A stretch of 42,694 nt of DNA from Streptomyces mayonensis (GTDB lineage Bacteria > Actinomycetota > Actinomycetes > Streptomycetales > Streptomycetaceae): contig NZ_JACBYP010000072.1 of the NCBI RefSeq assembly GCF_018982965.1, positions 1 to 42,694 on the forward strand, written 5' to 3'. Of this stretch, positions 1 through 9,501 are shown one piece after another. The notes beneath the pieces were generated by a model, which was not told where the DNA came from, made no database searches, and saw only the letters and a program-made list of their open reading frames with translations. Position numbers and translations under genes: made by a program. Every line of letters starts with the position of its first letter. Position 1 is the stretch's first letter.

Positions 1-92
1 GGGCTGGGCGGGGGAGGGTCGCGCAGCCCGGCGCTTACGGGGTGCCTCCCCCAGTGCCTGAACGGCCTGGGAGGTGCCCCCACCGCCCACCC

Positions 93-176
93 GTGCCGCC
101 CCAGCGGCACGACTGCCCGCAGCTGGGGCGCGGCGGCCCCGTAGCTGGGGTGGCACGACCGCCCGTAGCTGGGCGG
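93..176 (-). terminator. Hairpins downstream of the bldK operon
   Basis: Two perfect hairpins follow the stop codon of the last permease-operon gene. CCGCCC-gtagct-GGGCGG lies at 159-176 and GTGCCG-ccccag-CGGCAC at 93-110. There is no U-tract, as is usual for Streptomyces terminators. A 22-bp near-duplicate (ggcacgaCTgcccgCagctggg and ggcacgaCCgcccgTagctggg, at 106-127 and 152-173) forms part of the same structure. Termination is inferred from position and symmetry only. Confidence 0.5.
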
Positions 177-198
177 CATGCGGCTGCGGGTGGCGGCG

Positions 199-1344
<1,146 letters not shown>

Positions 1345-1374
1345 GGTGTGGATGCCCCAGTCGCCGGTTTCCGC

Positions 1375-2436
1375 TCAGCCCAGCCGGGGCTGAATCTTCT
1401 CGATGAACACCTGCTGCCGCTGGTCGCCCGTCAGGTGGCAGGCGGCACCGCGGCCCAGGTCGAGCGTCGGACGCTCGCCCGAGCACCGCTCGCCGGTGAC
1501 CAGGTCGGTGAAGCCGCACCGAGGGTGGAACGCGCAGCCCGAGGGCGGGTTCATCAGCGAGGGCGGCGATCCCGGGATCGGCATCAGCGGTTCGTTGACG
1601 TCGGACGACAGGTTCGGCATCGAGCCCAGCAGACCCCAGGTGTACGGGTGCTGCGGCGACTTGAGGACCTCGCGCACCGTGCCGCGCTCGACGGCCCGTC
1701 CCGCGTACATGACCAGGATGTCGTCGGCCATGTTGCCGACCACGCCCAGGTCGTGGGTGATCATGATGATCGCGGAGCCGAACTCCTGCTGGAGGTCCTT
1801 GAGCAGGTCGAGGATCTGGGCCTGCACCGTCACGTCGAGGGCCGTGGTCGGCTCGTCCGCGATGAGCAGGTCCGGGTTGCAGGAGAGGGCCATGGCGATC
1901 ATGGCGCGCTGGCGCATACCGCCGGAGAACTGGTGCGGGTAGTCGTCGACCCGCTTCTGCGGGTGCGGGATGCCGACCTTCTGCAGCAGGTCGATGGCGC
2001 GCACCCGGGCGTCCTTCTTGGACGCGCCGTTGTGCTTGATGAACGGCTCGCCGATCTGCCGGCCGACCGTGTAGTACGGCGACAGCGCGGTGAGCGCGTC
2101 CTGGAAGATCATCGCCATCTTCTTGCCGCGCAGCTTCTCCAGCTGCTTCTCGCTCGCGTCGGTCAGCTCCTGGCCGTCCAGGGTGATCGAGCCGTCGACG
2201 GCGGTCTTGCGGCGGTCGTGCAGGCCGAGGACGGCCAGGTTGGTCACCGACTTGCCGGAGCCGGACTCGCCGACGATGCCGAGGGTCTTGCCCCGCTCCA
2301 GGTCGAAGGAGAGACCGTCCACCGCCTTGACGACGCCGCCCTCGGTGGAGAAGTGGACCTTGAGGTCGCGCACCGAGAGAAACGCGTCCCCCGCGGCGGC
2401 GGCCGGGGCCTCTTCGGGCTTGGTCTGAGTGGTCAC
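1375..2436 (-). CDS. bldKD: Oligopeptide ABC transporter ATPase, BldKD-type
   Basis: First of the two nucleotide-binding subunits (DppD/OppD family, 353 aa); it pairs with the following gene product to drive peptide uptake. Walker A GESGSGKS lies at residues 56-63, the signature SGGMRQR at 171-177 and Walker B LLIADEP at 190-196, followed by the usual Cys-containing C-terminal extension (CAFHPRCGF). The N-terminal 17 residues are a Pro/Ala/Glu-rich tail of unknown role. The ATG at 2436 lies only 10 bp after the preceding permease gene, so the genes are co-transcribed and probably translationally linked. The symbol rests on synteny with the bldK operon. Confidence 0.85.
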   Translation of the reverse strand: MTTQTKPEEAPAAAAGDAFLSVRDLKVHFSTEGGVVKAVDGLSFDLERGKTLGIVGESGSGKSVTNLAVLGLHDRRKTAVDGSITLDGQELTDASEKQLEKLRGKKMAMIFQDALTALSPYYTVGRQIGEPFIKHNGASKKDARVRAIDLLQKVGIPHPQKRVDDYPHQFSGGMRQRAMIAMALSCNPDLLIADEPTTALDVTVQAQILDLLKDLQQEFGSAIIMITHDLGVVGNMADDILVMYAGRAVERGTVREVLKSPQHPYTWGLLGSMPNLSSDVNEPLMPIPGSPPSLMNPPSGCAFHPRCGFTDLVTGERCSGERPTLDLGRGAACHLTGDQRQQVFIEKIQPRLG

Positions 2437-2446
2437 GGTGGTTCTC

Positions 2447-3424
2447 CTAGGACAGGCGCACGCGCGGGTCGATGACGGCGTACATGGCGTCCACGATCAG
2501 GTTGAAGACGATGATGAGCGCGGCGCTGACCAGCATGACGCCCATCAACATCGGCAGGTCCTTGTTGGTGACGGAGTCCAGCGCGAGCCGGCCGATGCCG
2601 GCCAGGCCGAACGTCATCTCGGTCACCATGCCGCCGCCCATCAGCGAGGACAGGTCGATGCCGAGGATGGTGACGATGGGCACGAGCGAACCGCGCCAGG
2701 CGTAGCGGAAGAAGGTGTAGTTGCCCGACATGCCCTTGGCGCGGGCCGCCTTCACATGTTCTTCCTGCAGTTGCTCGATCATCGACGACCGGCTCATGCG
2801 GGTGTAGTTGGCGGTGAAGATGGTCGCCATGACGAGCCAGGGGATCAGCAGGCCCATGAACCAGCCGCCGAGGTCCTCGGAGAACGGCACGTACTTCGGC
2901 TTGTCCAGCCAGCCGGTGCTGTAGACGAGCGCCAGCAGCACGAGCGGGCCGAGGAAGTAGATCTGCAGGGAGCTGACGACCAGCGAACCGGAGCTGAAGA
3001 CCTTGTCGACCCAGGTGCCGCGGTTGCGGGCGGCCAGCAGGCCGGCGCCGAGGCCGGCGATGAGGAAGACCACGAGGGAGCCGATGGTCAGCGAGACCGT
3101 CAGCGGGAAGCGGTCCATGATCGTGTCCCAGACGTTCTGGTTGTTCGCGAAGGACACACCGAAGCAGGGGGCCGCGCAGTGGCCGACGGCGAAGTCACGC
3201 CCGGCGAAGATGCCGATCAGGAAGTTCCAGTACTGGACCGTGACCGGCTTGTCGAGGCCCAGGTTCTTGTGGATGATCTCCAGCGCGTCCGGAGTGCAGT
3301 TCTTGCCACAGGCCAGCATGGCCGGGTCCTGCGGGATCGCGAAGAACATGAAGAAGGTGAAGGCACTGATCAACACCAGGATCAGCACCGCGCCGAAGGA
3401 CCGGCGAATGAGGAATTGAAGCAT
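2447..3424 (-). CDS. bldKC: Oligopeptide ABC transporter permease, BldKC-type
   Basis: Inner-membrane permease (DppB/OppB family, 325 aa). It has an N-terminal helix (residues 8-30), a long extracytoplasmic loop with three or more Cys residues, then a BPD_transp_1 domain. The EAA loop that contacts the ATPases is EEHVKAARAKG, followed by the WRGSLVP segment, and the protein ends in the family-typical DPRVRLS. It lies 113 bp downstream of the binding-protein gene; that gap carries a perfect 12-bp stem-loop, so expression may be stepped down relative to the binding protein. The symbol is given by synteny. Confidence 0.85.
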   Translation of the reverse strand: MLQFLIRRSFGAVLILVLISAFTFFMFFAIPQDPAMLACGKNCTPDALEIIHKNLGLDKPVTVQYWNFLIGIFAGRDFAVGHCAAPCFGVSFANNQNVWDTIMDRFPLTVSLTIGSLVVFLIAGLGAGLLAARNRGTWVDKVFSSGSLVVSSLQIYFLGPLVLLALVYSTGWLDKPKYVPFSEDLGGWFMGLLIPWLVMATIFTANYTRMSRSSMIEQLQEEHVKAARAKGMSGNYTFFRYAWRGSLVPIVTILGIDLSSLMGGGMVTEMTFGLAGIGRLALDSVTNKDLPMLMGVMLVSAALIIVFNLIVDAMYAVIDPRVRLS

Positions 3425-3487
3425 GGCAGACAGCTGCTCTCAGGACTGCGGCGGGGGGATGGGGAGGGCTGAAGGAGATCCGGGCCC

Positions 3488-3519
3488 GGTGGTGGGCGCT
3501 CCGCAGCGCGCCCACCACC
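3488..3519 (-). promoter_or_regulatory. Intraoperonic stem-loop between bldKB and bldKC
   Basis: Arms GGTGGTGGGCGC (3488-3499) and GCGCCCACCACC (3508-3519) are perfectly complementary around an 8-nt loop. The hairpin starts about 18 nt beyond the binding-protein stop codon. It has no U-tract. In other importer operons such hairpins stabilise the upstream mRNA or attenuate read-through so that the binding protein is made in excess; that role is inferred here. Confidence 0.65.
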
Positions 3520-3537
3520 GTTTCCCGACCGGTCGGG

Positions 3538-5340
3538 CTACTTCTTGAGGAAGACCCGGGTCACGTCCACGTAGCTCGAGTCAGAGCTGTAGCGGATGCC
3601 GCCGACGTTCGAACCGAAGATCTGGAAGACCTTGGTGTAGTAGATCGGGGCGGCCGGGTTGATCTCCTTGGAGATGTACTCGTTCAGCTCGGCCCAGGCC
3701 TTGGTGGCCTCGTCCGTGTCCGTGATCTTCTGGATGCGCTTGATCTCGGAGTTCACGTGGTCGTCGTTGATGTGCGAGTAGTTCGACGAACCGTCCTGGA
3801 TCTGCGTGCCGTCGTAGACCGGCGGGATGACCGTGGAACCGGACGGCCAGTCCTGGCCCCAGCCGGTCATGTACAGGTCGTAGCCGTTCTTGACCTTGCC
3901 GACCTGCTCGTACCAGGTGGCGGAGTCGATCTCCTTCTTCTGGATGTCGAGACCGATCTTCTCCAGCGCGGTGGCGATCAGGACGGCCTGCTTCTGCCGC
4001 TCCGGCGTGTTGCCGTAGGCGTACACGAGGCTCTTGCCCTCGAAGCCGCCCTCCTTGATCAGCTTCTTGGCGGCCTCGACGTCGCCGTTCGGCTTCTTCT
4101 CACGGTTGAACGGGTCGAACGTGCCGTCGTAGCCCGGGGTCGTGGGCGACATCAGCGAGTTGGCGACCTCACCGCCGTAGGCGCCGCCGTCGGCCTTGAA
4201 GACCGCGTCCGAGGGCAGGGCCAGGGTGATCGCGTCACGGAGCTTCTTGTCCTTGATGCGGTCCATGTTGAAGTTGAGCTGCCACACGTACGGGGCGTAG
4301 CCCTGGATCGTGCGGTTCTCCATCGCCTGCTTGTCGCCGACGACGTTCTGCAGCTGGGTGGTGGCGACCTGACCCGTGAACATCATGGCGTTCTTGGCGC
4401 CGCCCTGGTCGGCGAGGAGGGTCTTGGTCTGGTCCTCGTCGTCGTGGTTCATCTCGATGTTGAAGCCGTCGACGTACTGGTGGCGCACCGAGTCGGACTT
4501 GGGGTCCCACTGGGTGTTCTTGACCAGCTTCATGGACTTGCCGGGCTTGAACTCGGAGATCTTGTACGGGCCGACGGCGACGGGCGCGGAGTCGTACTTC
4601 TCCTTGGTGTCCGTCTCCTCCGGGACGACGCTGTAGCCGGGCATCGTCAGCATCTGCGGGAGGTCGGGACGCGGGGTGTCGAAGTGGAAGACGATCGTCT
4701 TGTCGTCCGGCGTCTCCAGGACGTCGTCGGGCAGGTGCTTGCCCTTGTCCGGACCCTGGTAGGCGTCGCGGTAGGTGGTGCCGTCGCCGGAGAGCCACTG
4801 CTGGAGGTAGGTCGGGCCGTCGGTGATGTAGTTGGCGTACATCCGCTCGACCGTGTGGCGGATGTCCGCCGAGTTGATCGGGTTCCCGTTCGCGTCCTTC
4901 AAGTTGTCCTTGAGGGTGTACGTCCAGGTCTTGCCGCCGTCGGACTCCTTGCCCGCGTCGGTGGCGAGGTCGCCGACGACGGTCAGGTTGCCGTTCTCGT
5001 CCTCGTCGTACTGGGTCAGACCGCGGAAGATCAGGCGGCTGAGCAGCTTGCCGTCGGAGACGTAGATCTGCCCCGGGTCCAGGTGGGAGAAGTCCGCCGT
5101 CTGGTAGACGGTCATGGTGCCGCCGGACTTGGCGCCCTCGACGTCGGGGGCCGGGCCGGTGGACGCCTGCGCGTCGCCGATCTGGACCGGCTTCGACTGC
5201 GACTTGGCGTCCTCCTTCTGCTTGCTGTTGTCCTTGGAGGAGCTGTCGCTGTCGCCACCACCGCAGGCGGTGAGGGTCAGGGCGCCGGCGGCGACCGCGA
5301 CTATCGCGGCCGTCGCGGTGCGGTTACGGAGAATGCTCAT
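3538..5340 (-). CDS. bldKB: Peptide-binding lipoprotein, BldKB-type
   Basis: Extracellular solute-binding lipoprotein (SBP_bac_5 family, 600 aa) that delivers oligopeptide to the permease. The ATG at 5340 begins a clean lipoprotein signal with a basic n-region (MSILRNR), a hydrophobic stretch and lipobox LTAC with Cys26; the open frame extends further upstream but without a signal peptide. A Ser/Asp/Lys-rich linker follows, then the binding fold from about residue 75 to the end. In S. coelicolor BldKB is needed for the extracellular signalling step leading to aerial mycelium; that role is transferred here by synteny and subunit order, not by a diagnostic motif. It is the second gene of the operon. 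Confidence 0.85.
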   Translation of the reverse strand: MSILRNRTATAAIVAVAAGALTLTACGGGDSDSSSKDNSKQKEDAKSQSKPVQIGDAQASTGPAPDVEGAKSGGTMTVYQTADFSHLDPGQIYVSDGKLLSRLIFRGLTQYDEDENGNLTVVGDLATDAGKESDGGKTWTYTLKDNLKDANGNPINSADIRHTVERMYANYITDGPTYLQQWLSGDGTTYRDAYQGPDKGKHLPDDVLETPDDKTIVFHFDTPRPDLPQMLTMPGYSVVPEETDTKEKYDSAPVAVGPYKISEFKPGKSMKLVKNTQWDPKSDSVRHQYVDGFNIEMNHDDEDQTKTLLADQGGAKNAMMFTGQVATTQLQNVVGDKQAMENRTIQGYAPYVWQLNFNMDRIKDKKLRDAITLALPSDAVFKADGGAYGGEVANSLMSPTTPGYDGTFDPFNREKKPNGDVEAAKKLIKEGGFEGKSLVYAYGNTPERQKQAVLIATALEKIGLDIQKKEIDSATWYEQVGKVKNGYDLYMTGWGQDWPSGSTVIPPVYDGTQIQDGSSNYSHINDDHVNSEIKRIQKITDTDEATKAWAELNEYISKEINPAAPIYYTKVFQIFGSNVGGIRYSSDSSYVDVTRVFLKK

Positions 5341-5452
5341 TGGGACGAATCCACCTGCCTGTGAGTAGTGAGCGCTGCTGGTACGTGGCCGGGACCGGGC
5401 TGGGCGGCGCCGGGCCGGCCGGGCGAGGATGTGGGGGGATGTCCCCTGGGCC

Positions 5453-6484
5453 TCAGCGGTTTCCCTTGGGGTCGAAGGCGTCCCGCACCGAGTCGCCGAG
5501 GAGGTTGAAGGCCACAATGAAGATCACCATGGCCACTCCGGGGAAGAGCATGTAGTACGGATCCTGCTCGACGATGTTGGCGCCGATGGAGAACATCCGC
5601 CCCCAGTCCGGCGTCGGCTCGACGTACCCCACACCCACGAAGGACAGGAACGCGATGCTGAGGATGGTGCTCGGCAGCGTCAGCGTCGCCTGTACCAGCG
5701 TCGGGGTGACGATGTTGGGCAGCAGTTCCTTGCGGAGGATGCGCCAGGGCGAGGCCCCCGAGATGCGGGCCGCCTCGATGAACTCCCGGTCGCGCAGGGA
5801 CATCGTGGCGCCGCGGACGATGCGGGCCATGCTCATCCAGCCCAGGAAGGACAGCACGATGATGATCGCGGCGGCGCGCACGTAGGTGGGCGTCTCCTTG
5901 TCCGGGGCCACGAACACGGTGGTGATGACGGGCATCGCGGCGACGAAGAACAGCTGGCTGGGCAGGGCCATGAAGAAGTCGGTGATCCGGCCGAGCCAGT
6001 AGTCGATCTTCCCGCCGAAGTAGCCGCCGGCCAGACCGATCAGCACACCCAGGAACGTCATGATGAGGGTCGCCGCCAGCGCGGTGGCCATCGAGTTGCG
6101 CATCCCGTAGAGCAGCTGCGTGAACACGTCGCGGCCCAGGCCCGGTTCGATACCGAACCAGAAGTCACCGCTGATGCCGCCGAACGGTGCGGCGGGCATG
6201 GTGAACATGTCCAGGAGGTCGGGGTTGTCCTGCCCGTACAGCGTGTACGGGTCCTTGCCGTAGACCTTCGAGATCAGTGGCGCCGCCGCCGCGACCACGA
6301 AGAAGAACAGGACGACGAAGGCAGAGACCACACCGGCCCGGTCGCGCTTGAAGCGCGCCCACATCAACTGGCCGGGCTTGCGCCCTTCCGGCTCCTTGGG
6401 CTTCGGGGCGTCACCCTGCGGCGCGCTCTCTTTGTCCAAGACGGGAGAGGCTTCAGCACCCTCAATCTCGATTGGACTCGTCAT
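5453..6484 (-). CDS. bldKA: Oligopeptide ABC transporter permease, BldKA-type
   Basis: First gene of the operon; an inner-membrane permease of the DppC/OppC family (343 aa). A 38-residue charged cytoplasmic tail (Glu/Pro/Lys-rich) precedes the OppC N-terminal helix (about 52-72), an extracytoplasmic region and the BPD_transp_1 domain. The EAA loop reads REFIEAARISGASPWRILRKE and the C-terminus DSVRDAFDPKGNR is family-typical. The Shine-Dalgarno site is weak (GGAC before ATG), unlike the strong site of the possible leader ORF upstream. The order permease-lipoprotein-permease-ATPase-ATPase matches bldKABCDE as I recall it. Confidence 0.85.
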   Translation of the reverse strand: MTSPIEIEGAEASPVLDKESAPQGDAPKPKEPEGRKPGQLMWARFKRDRAGVVSAFVVLFFFVVAAAAPLISKVYGKDPYTLYGQDNPDLLDMFTMPAAPFGGISGDFWFGIEPGLGRDVFTQLLYGMRNSMATALAATLIMTFLGVLIGLAGGYFGGKIDYWLGRITDFFMALPSQLFFVAAMPVITTVFVAPDKETPTYVRAAAIIIVLSFLGWMSMARIVRGATMSLRDREFIEAARISGASPWRILRKELLPNIVTPTLVQATLTLPSTILSIAFLSFVGVGYVEPTPDWGRMFSIGANIVEQDPYYMLFPGVAMVIFIVAFNLLGDSVRDAFDPKGNR

Positions 6485-6651
6485 GATTCGTCCATTTCAC
6501 AGGTTGGAGGTCGTCGGGAGTATGGGGGGTCCGACGGCCTTCGCACGGCGTATGTCAGGCGCAGCGCGCGAGGGGAACAACGACGGAGGGGCGACATACC
6601 CCTGGGGAACCCTGGCTCGCGACCGGTGGCACCGGCCGACGGCACGCGTCG

Positions 6652-6774
6652 TCAAGGAAGTTCGCGACGCCTCGCCGCGGCCGCATCGACCTGGACGGTA
6701 CTGAACGCACCCGCGGGGCCTACACCTGCCATCGGGAACGATGCGACCCATATGGCGCTTGTGGCACCTCGCAT
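6652..6774 (-). CDS. Possible 40-residue leader peptide upstream of bldKA
   Basis: A short frame starting at ATG 6774 is preceded by a near-ideal Shine-Dalgarno site (AGGAGG at 6780-6785, 5-nt spacer), much better than that of bldKA. The predicted peptide (starting MRGATSAIWVASF and ending AAARRRELP) matches no family I know. It ends 167 bp before bldKA. Its third-position GC, roughly 60% by eye, is far below that of real genes here, so it may be a regulatory leader ORF rather than a functional protein, or chance. Confidence 0.3.
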   Translation of the reverse strand: MRGATSAIWVASFPMAGVGPAGAFSTVQVDAAAARRRELP

Positions 6775-6950
6775 GGGTTCCTCCTCATGAATCCGCTGGT
6801 TCACCGCAAAGAGGAGCACGCGACACACACCGGCCACTGACCGGTGATGAGATCGTCGGGCGCCCTCACGCTCGCGAGCCTGCGCCCCGTCAGCGCGTGA
6901 CCCGTTTATCCGAGCTCTACGCGCCTAACTATCTGCCATCCTCCGGGGAA

Positions 6951-6965
6951 CGAACCACTGGTTCG
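6951..6965. promoter_or_regulatory. 15-bp palindrome upstream of bldK
   Basis: CGAACCA and TGGTTCG are perfect 7-bp arms around one central base, with a further TCGGTTCGA half-site at 6971-6979. It lies about 470 bp upstream of bldKA in the AT-richer stretch. It looks like a dimeric-regulator operator; the protein is unknown. Confidence 0.4.
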
Positions 6966-7074
6966 AGGTCTCGGTTCGATCACAGATAGGGGCCAGACCT
7001 TTCAAAATCCGGACAAAGGGTTTGGTACGAGATCGCTGCGAAACGGACTTGTTACACATCTAACGGAGGTGACT

Positions 7075-7094
7075 GTCCGTATAGCGGACGTCCG
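7075..7094. promoter_or_regulatory. GTCCG/CGGAC half-site cluster
   Basis: GTCCG-tatag-CGGAC (7075-7089) is followed directly by GTCCG, creating the perfect palindrome CGGACGTCCG at 7085-7094. The same 10-mer occurs upstream of typA (9356-9365) and upstream of the 12304 gene (12263-12272). A shared regulator is possible. Confidence 0.35.
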
Positions 7095-7355
7095 TGTCGT
7101 GGAAATTGATTGCGCGTAACGCTCGGGAGGTGCAGGCTGACAGACAGCTCTGTCTTGCGCCGCGAACGACCGCCGTCGGCGGCCGCGGCGCCTCGCGCGC
7201 TTCCGCGCAGGTTAGTGGGTGCCGGCCCGCCCCGGCCTCGTGCCGCCGGGAAGTCGAGGGTTTTCCCTACGTCGGGCGGGTGCCCTCACGAGTCGCGCGG
7301 CTGCGCTCACGAAACGGCACCGGACGCCACGTCGCCGTGGTGCCCGGTGCCCCCT

Positions 7356-7395
7356 GTTCCTCTTGTGCTGTCCCGGTTCCTCTTGTGCTGTCCCG
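7356..7395. repeat. 20-bp perfect tandem duplication beside the typA stop codon
   Basis: The unit gttcctcttgtgctgtcccg occurs twice head to tail (7356-7375 and 7376-7395), 5 bp beyond the typA stop codon. It is pyrimidine-rich and forms no clear hairpin. It is probably a slippage product. Confidence 0.8.
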
Positions 7396-7400
7396 GCGGG

Positions 7401-9317
7401 TCAGCCGTGCTTGGCGCGGCTCGCGGCGCGGGCGCGCTCGCGGGCGTCCAGGTTCACCTTGCGGATGCGGACGGCCTCCGGGGTCACCTCGACGCACTCG
7501 TCGTCGCGGCAGAACTCCAGCGACTGCTCCAGCGACAGCTTGCGCGGCGGGACGATCGACTCGGTCACGTCGGCCGTGGACGACCGCATGTTGGTGAGCT
7601 TCTTCTCCTTGGTGATGTTGACGTCCATGTCGTCGGCGCGGGAGTTCTCGCCGACGATCATGCCCTCGTACACCTCGGTACCGGGATCCGTGAACAGGAC
7701 GCCGCGCTCCTGGAGGTTGGTCATCGCGAACGCGGTGACGGCGCCCGAGCGGTCGGCGACCAGCGAGCCGTTGTTGCGGGTCGTGAGGGTGCCGAACCAG
7801 GGCTCGTGGCCCTCGTGGATGGAGTGGGCGATGCCGGTGCCGCGGGTCTGGGTGAGAAACTCCGTCCGGAATCCGATCAGTCCGCGGGAGGGCACGACGA
7901 ACTCCATGCGCACCCAGCCCGAGCCGTGGTTGGACATGTTGTCCATCCGGCCCTTGCGGATACCCATGAGCTGCGTGACGGCGCCCATGTGCTCCTCGGG
8001 CACGTCGATCGTCATGCGCTCGACCGGCTCGTACGTCTTGCCCTCGACCTCCTTGGTGACCACCTGCGGCTTGCCGATGGTCAGCTCGAAGCCCTCGCGG
8101 CGCATCGTCTCGACGAGGATGGCCAGCGCCAGCTCGCCGCGGCCCTGCACCTCCCAGGCGTCGGGGCGGTCGGTGTCCAGGACGCGGAGCGAGACGTTGC
8201 CGATCAGCTCGCGGTCCAGACGGTCCTTGACCTGGCGCGCGGTGACCTTGCGGTCCTTGACGGCCGCCTTGTTGTCCGCGCCCTTGCCGGTGGCGCCGCG
8301 GCCGACCAGCGGGGAGGTGTTGGTGCCGATGGTCATGGAGATCGCGGGCTCGTCGACCGTGATCAGCGGCAGCGGGACCGGGTTCTCCTGGTCGGCCAGG
8401 GTCTCGCCGATCATGATGTCCGGGATTCCGGCGACGGCGCAGATGTCACCGGGGCCCGCCTTGTCGGCGGGCTTGCGGGTGAGCGCCTCGGTCATCATCA
8501 GCTCGGAGATGCGCACGTTGCTGACCGAGCCGTCGCGCTTCATCCAGGCGACGGTCTGGCCCTTCTTCAGCTCGCCCTGGTGCACGCGGAGCAGCGCGAT
8601 ACGGCCGAGGAAGTTGTCGGCGTCCAGGTTGGTCACGTGCGCCTGGAGGGGGGCGCCCTCGTCGTAGGTCGGCGCCGGGATGTGGTCCAGGATCGTCGAG
8701 AAGAACGGCTCCAGGCTGGTGGAGTCGGAGGGGACCGTGCCGTCGTCGGGCTTGGTCAGGGAGGCGACGCCGTCCCGGCCGCAGGCGTAGACGATCGGGA
8801 ACTCGATCTGCTCCTCGTCGGCGTCCAGGTCGAGGAAGAGGTCGTACGTCTCGTTGACGACCTCGTCGATCCGGGCGTCCGGGCGGTCCGTCTTGTTGAT
8901 GCACAGGATGATCGGCAGCCGCTGGCTCAGCGCCTTGCGGAGCACGAAGCGGGTCTGCGGCAGCGGCCCCTCGGAGGCGTCCACGAGCAGCACGACGCCG
9001 TCGACCATCGACAGACCGCGCTCGACCTCACCGCCGAAGTCGGCGTGGCCGGGGGTGTCGATGATGTTGATGGTGATGACGTCCCCCCCGTCCTTCGGGT
9101 GGTACTTCACCGCCGTGTTCTTGGCGAGGATCGTGATGCCCTTCTCACGCTCCAGGTCGTTCGAGTCCATCATTCGGTCGTCGACGGAGTCGAGCTGGTG
9201 CGCGGCGAAGGCACCGGCCTGCTTGAGCATCCCGTCGACGATCGTGGTCTTGCCGTGGTCGACGTGGGCGACGATGGCGACGTTGCGAATGTCGTGACGC
9301 GTGGTAGACGCGGCCAT
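7401..9317 (-). CDS. typA: Ribosome-associated GTPase TypA/BipA
   Basis: Translational GTPase of the TypA/BipA family (638 aa, usual length for actinobacteria), which binds ribosomes under stress and assists subunit assembly. G1 AHVDHGKT lies at residues 17-24, followed by REKGITI, DTPGHADFGGE (G3) and NKTDRPDARIDEV (G4), then EF-G-like domains and the TypA-specific C-terminal domain. The start was placed at ATG 9317, where MAASTTRHDIRNVAIVAHVDH begins like other TypA proteins; the frame is open 31 codons further upstream but that part looks non-coding. GGGAG lies about 10 nt before it. It lies upstream of the bldK operon on the same strand, with 916 bp between. Confidence 0.95.
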   Translation of the reverse strand: MAASTTRHDIRNVAIVAHVDHGKTTIVDGMLKQAGAFAAHQLDSVDDRMMDSNDLEREKGITILAKNTAVKYHPKDGGDVITINIIDTPGHADFGGEVERGLSMVDGVVLLVDASEGPLPQTRFVLRKALSQRLPIILCINKTDRPDARIDEVVNETYDLFLDLDADEEQIEFPIVYACGRDGVASLTKPDDGTVPSDSTSLEPFFSTILDHIPAPTYDEGAPLQAHVTNLDADNFLGRIALLRVHQGELKKGQTVAWMKRDGSVSNVRISELMMTEALTRKPADKAGPGDICAVAGIPDIMIGETLADQENPVPLPLITVDEPAISMTIGTNTSPLVGRGATGKGADNKAAVKDRKVTARQVKDRLDRELIGNVSLRVLDTDRPDAWEVQGRGELALAILVETMRREGFELTIGKPQVVTKEVEGKTYEPVERMTIDVPEEHMGAVTQLMGIRKGRMDNMSNHGSGWVRMEFVVPSRGLIGFRTEFLTQTRGTGIAHSIHEGHEPWFGTLTTRNNGSLVADRSGAVTAFAMTNLQERGVLFTDPGTEVYEGMIVGENSRADDMDVNITKEKKLTNMRSSTADVTESIVPPRKLSLEQSLEFCRDDECVEVTPEAVRIRKVNLDARERARAASRAKHG

Positions 9318-9355
9318 AAGTGGCTTACTCCCGGAGGGTGTGAGGACGGCCCTCG

Positions 9356-9365
9356 CGGACGTCCG
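9356..9365. promoter_or_regulatory. CGGACGTCCG palindrome upstream of typA
   Basis: Ten-bp perfect palindrome 39 bp upstream of the typA start. The enclosing 15-mer gcggacgtccgtgtc (9355-9369) is repeated exactly at 7084-7098, on the far side of typA. Regulatory role inferred. Confidence 0.35.
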
Positions 9366-9420
9366 TGTCACGCGGGCCTGCCGGGCGGTACATGCCACGG
9401 CCTCACCCAATGGTACGGGG

Positions 9421-9447
9421 CCCCGGACACTGGGCTGTGCCCCGGGG
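9421..9447. terminator. Hairpin between the lipoprotein gene and typA
   Basis: CCCCGG (9421-9426) and CCGGGG (9442-9447) enclose a loop that can extend the stem (acac/gtg). It lies 55 bp beyond the stop codon of the lipoprotein gene, so it could end that transcript before typA. Confidence 0.4.
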
Positions 9448-9501
9448 ACCGGGCTGCGCCCCCGGACGGTGAGGAGGACGGTCGGACGATGAGGAGGACG
9501 G

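Larger units (their letters stand above)
6485..7400. other. 916-bp region between typA and bldKA
   Basis: Long non-coding stretch upstream of the permease operon and downstream of typA. Its right-centre part (about 6900-7080) is more AT-rich than the surroundings, suggesting the operon promoter. It contains the possible leader ORF 6652-6774, the palindrome CGAACCA-c-TGGTTCG at 6951-6965, the half-site cluster at 7075-7094 and a 20-bp tandem duplication next to the typA stop. No confident -35/-10 pair could be assigned. Confidence 0.6.

Noticed and set aside
5435..5446. GGGGA-tg-TCCCC hairpin between bldKA and bldKB
   Set aside because: Five-bp stem with a 2-nt loop is sterically poor and of a size common in this composition.
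6951..6990. tRNA-like stretch (GGTTCGAGGTCTCGGTTCGATC resembling T-arm)
   Set aside because: No acceptor or anticodon stem can be drawn. The symmetry is better explained by the palindrome CGAACCA-c-TGGTTCG.
7094..7597. Plus-strand GTG frame behind GGAGGTGA (7066-7073)
   Set aside because: The ribosome-site-like sequence is too far from the GTG, and the frame soon becomes Arg/Gly/Pro-rich and antisense to the typA end.
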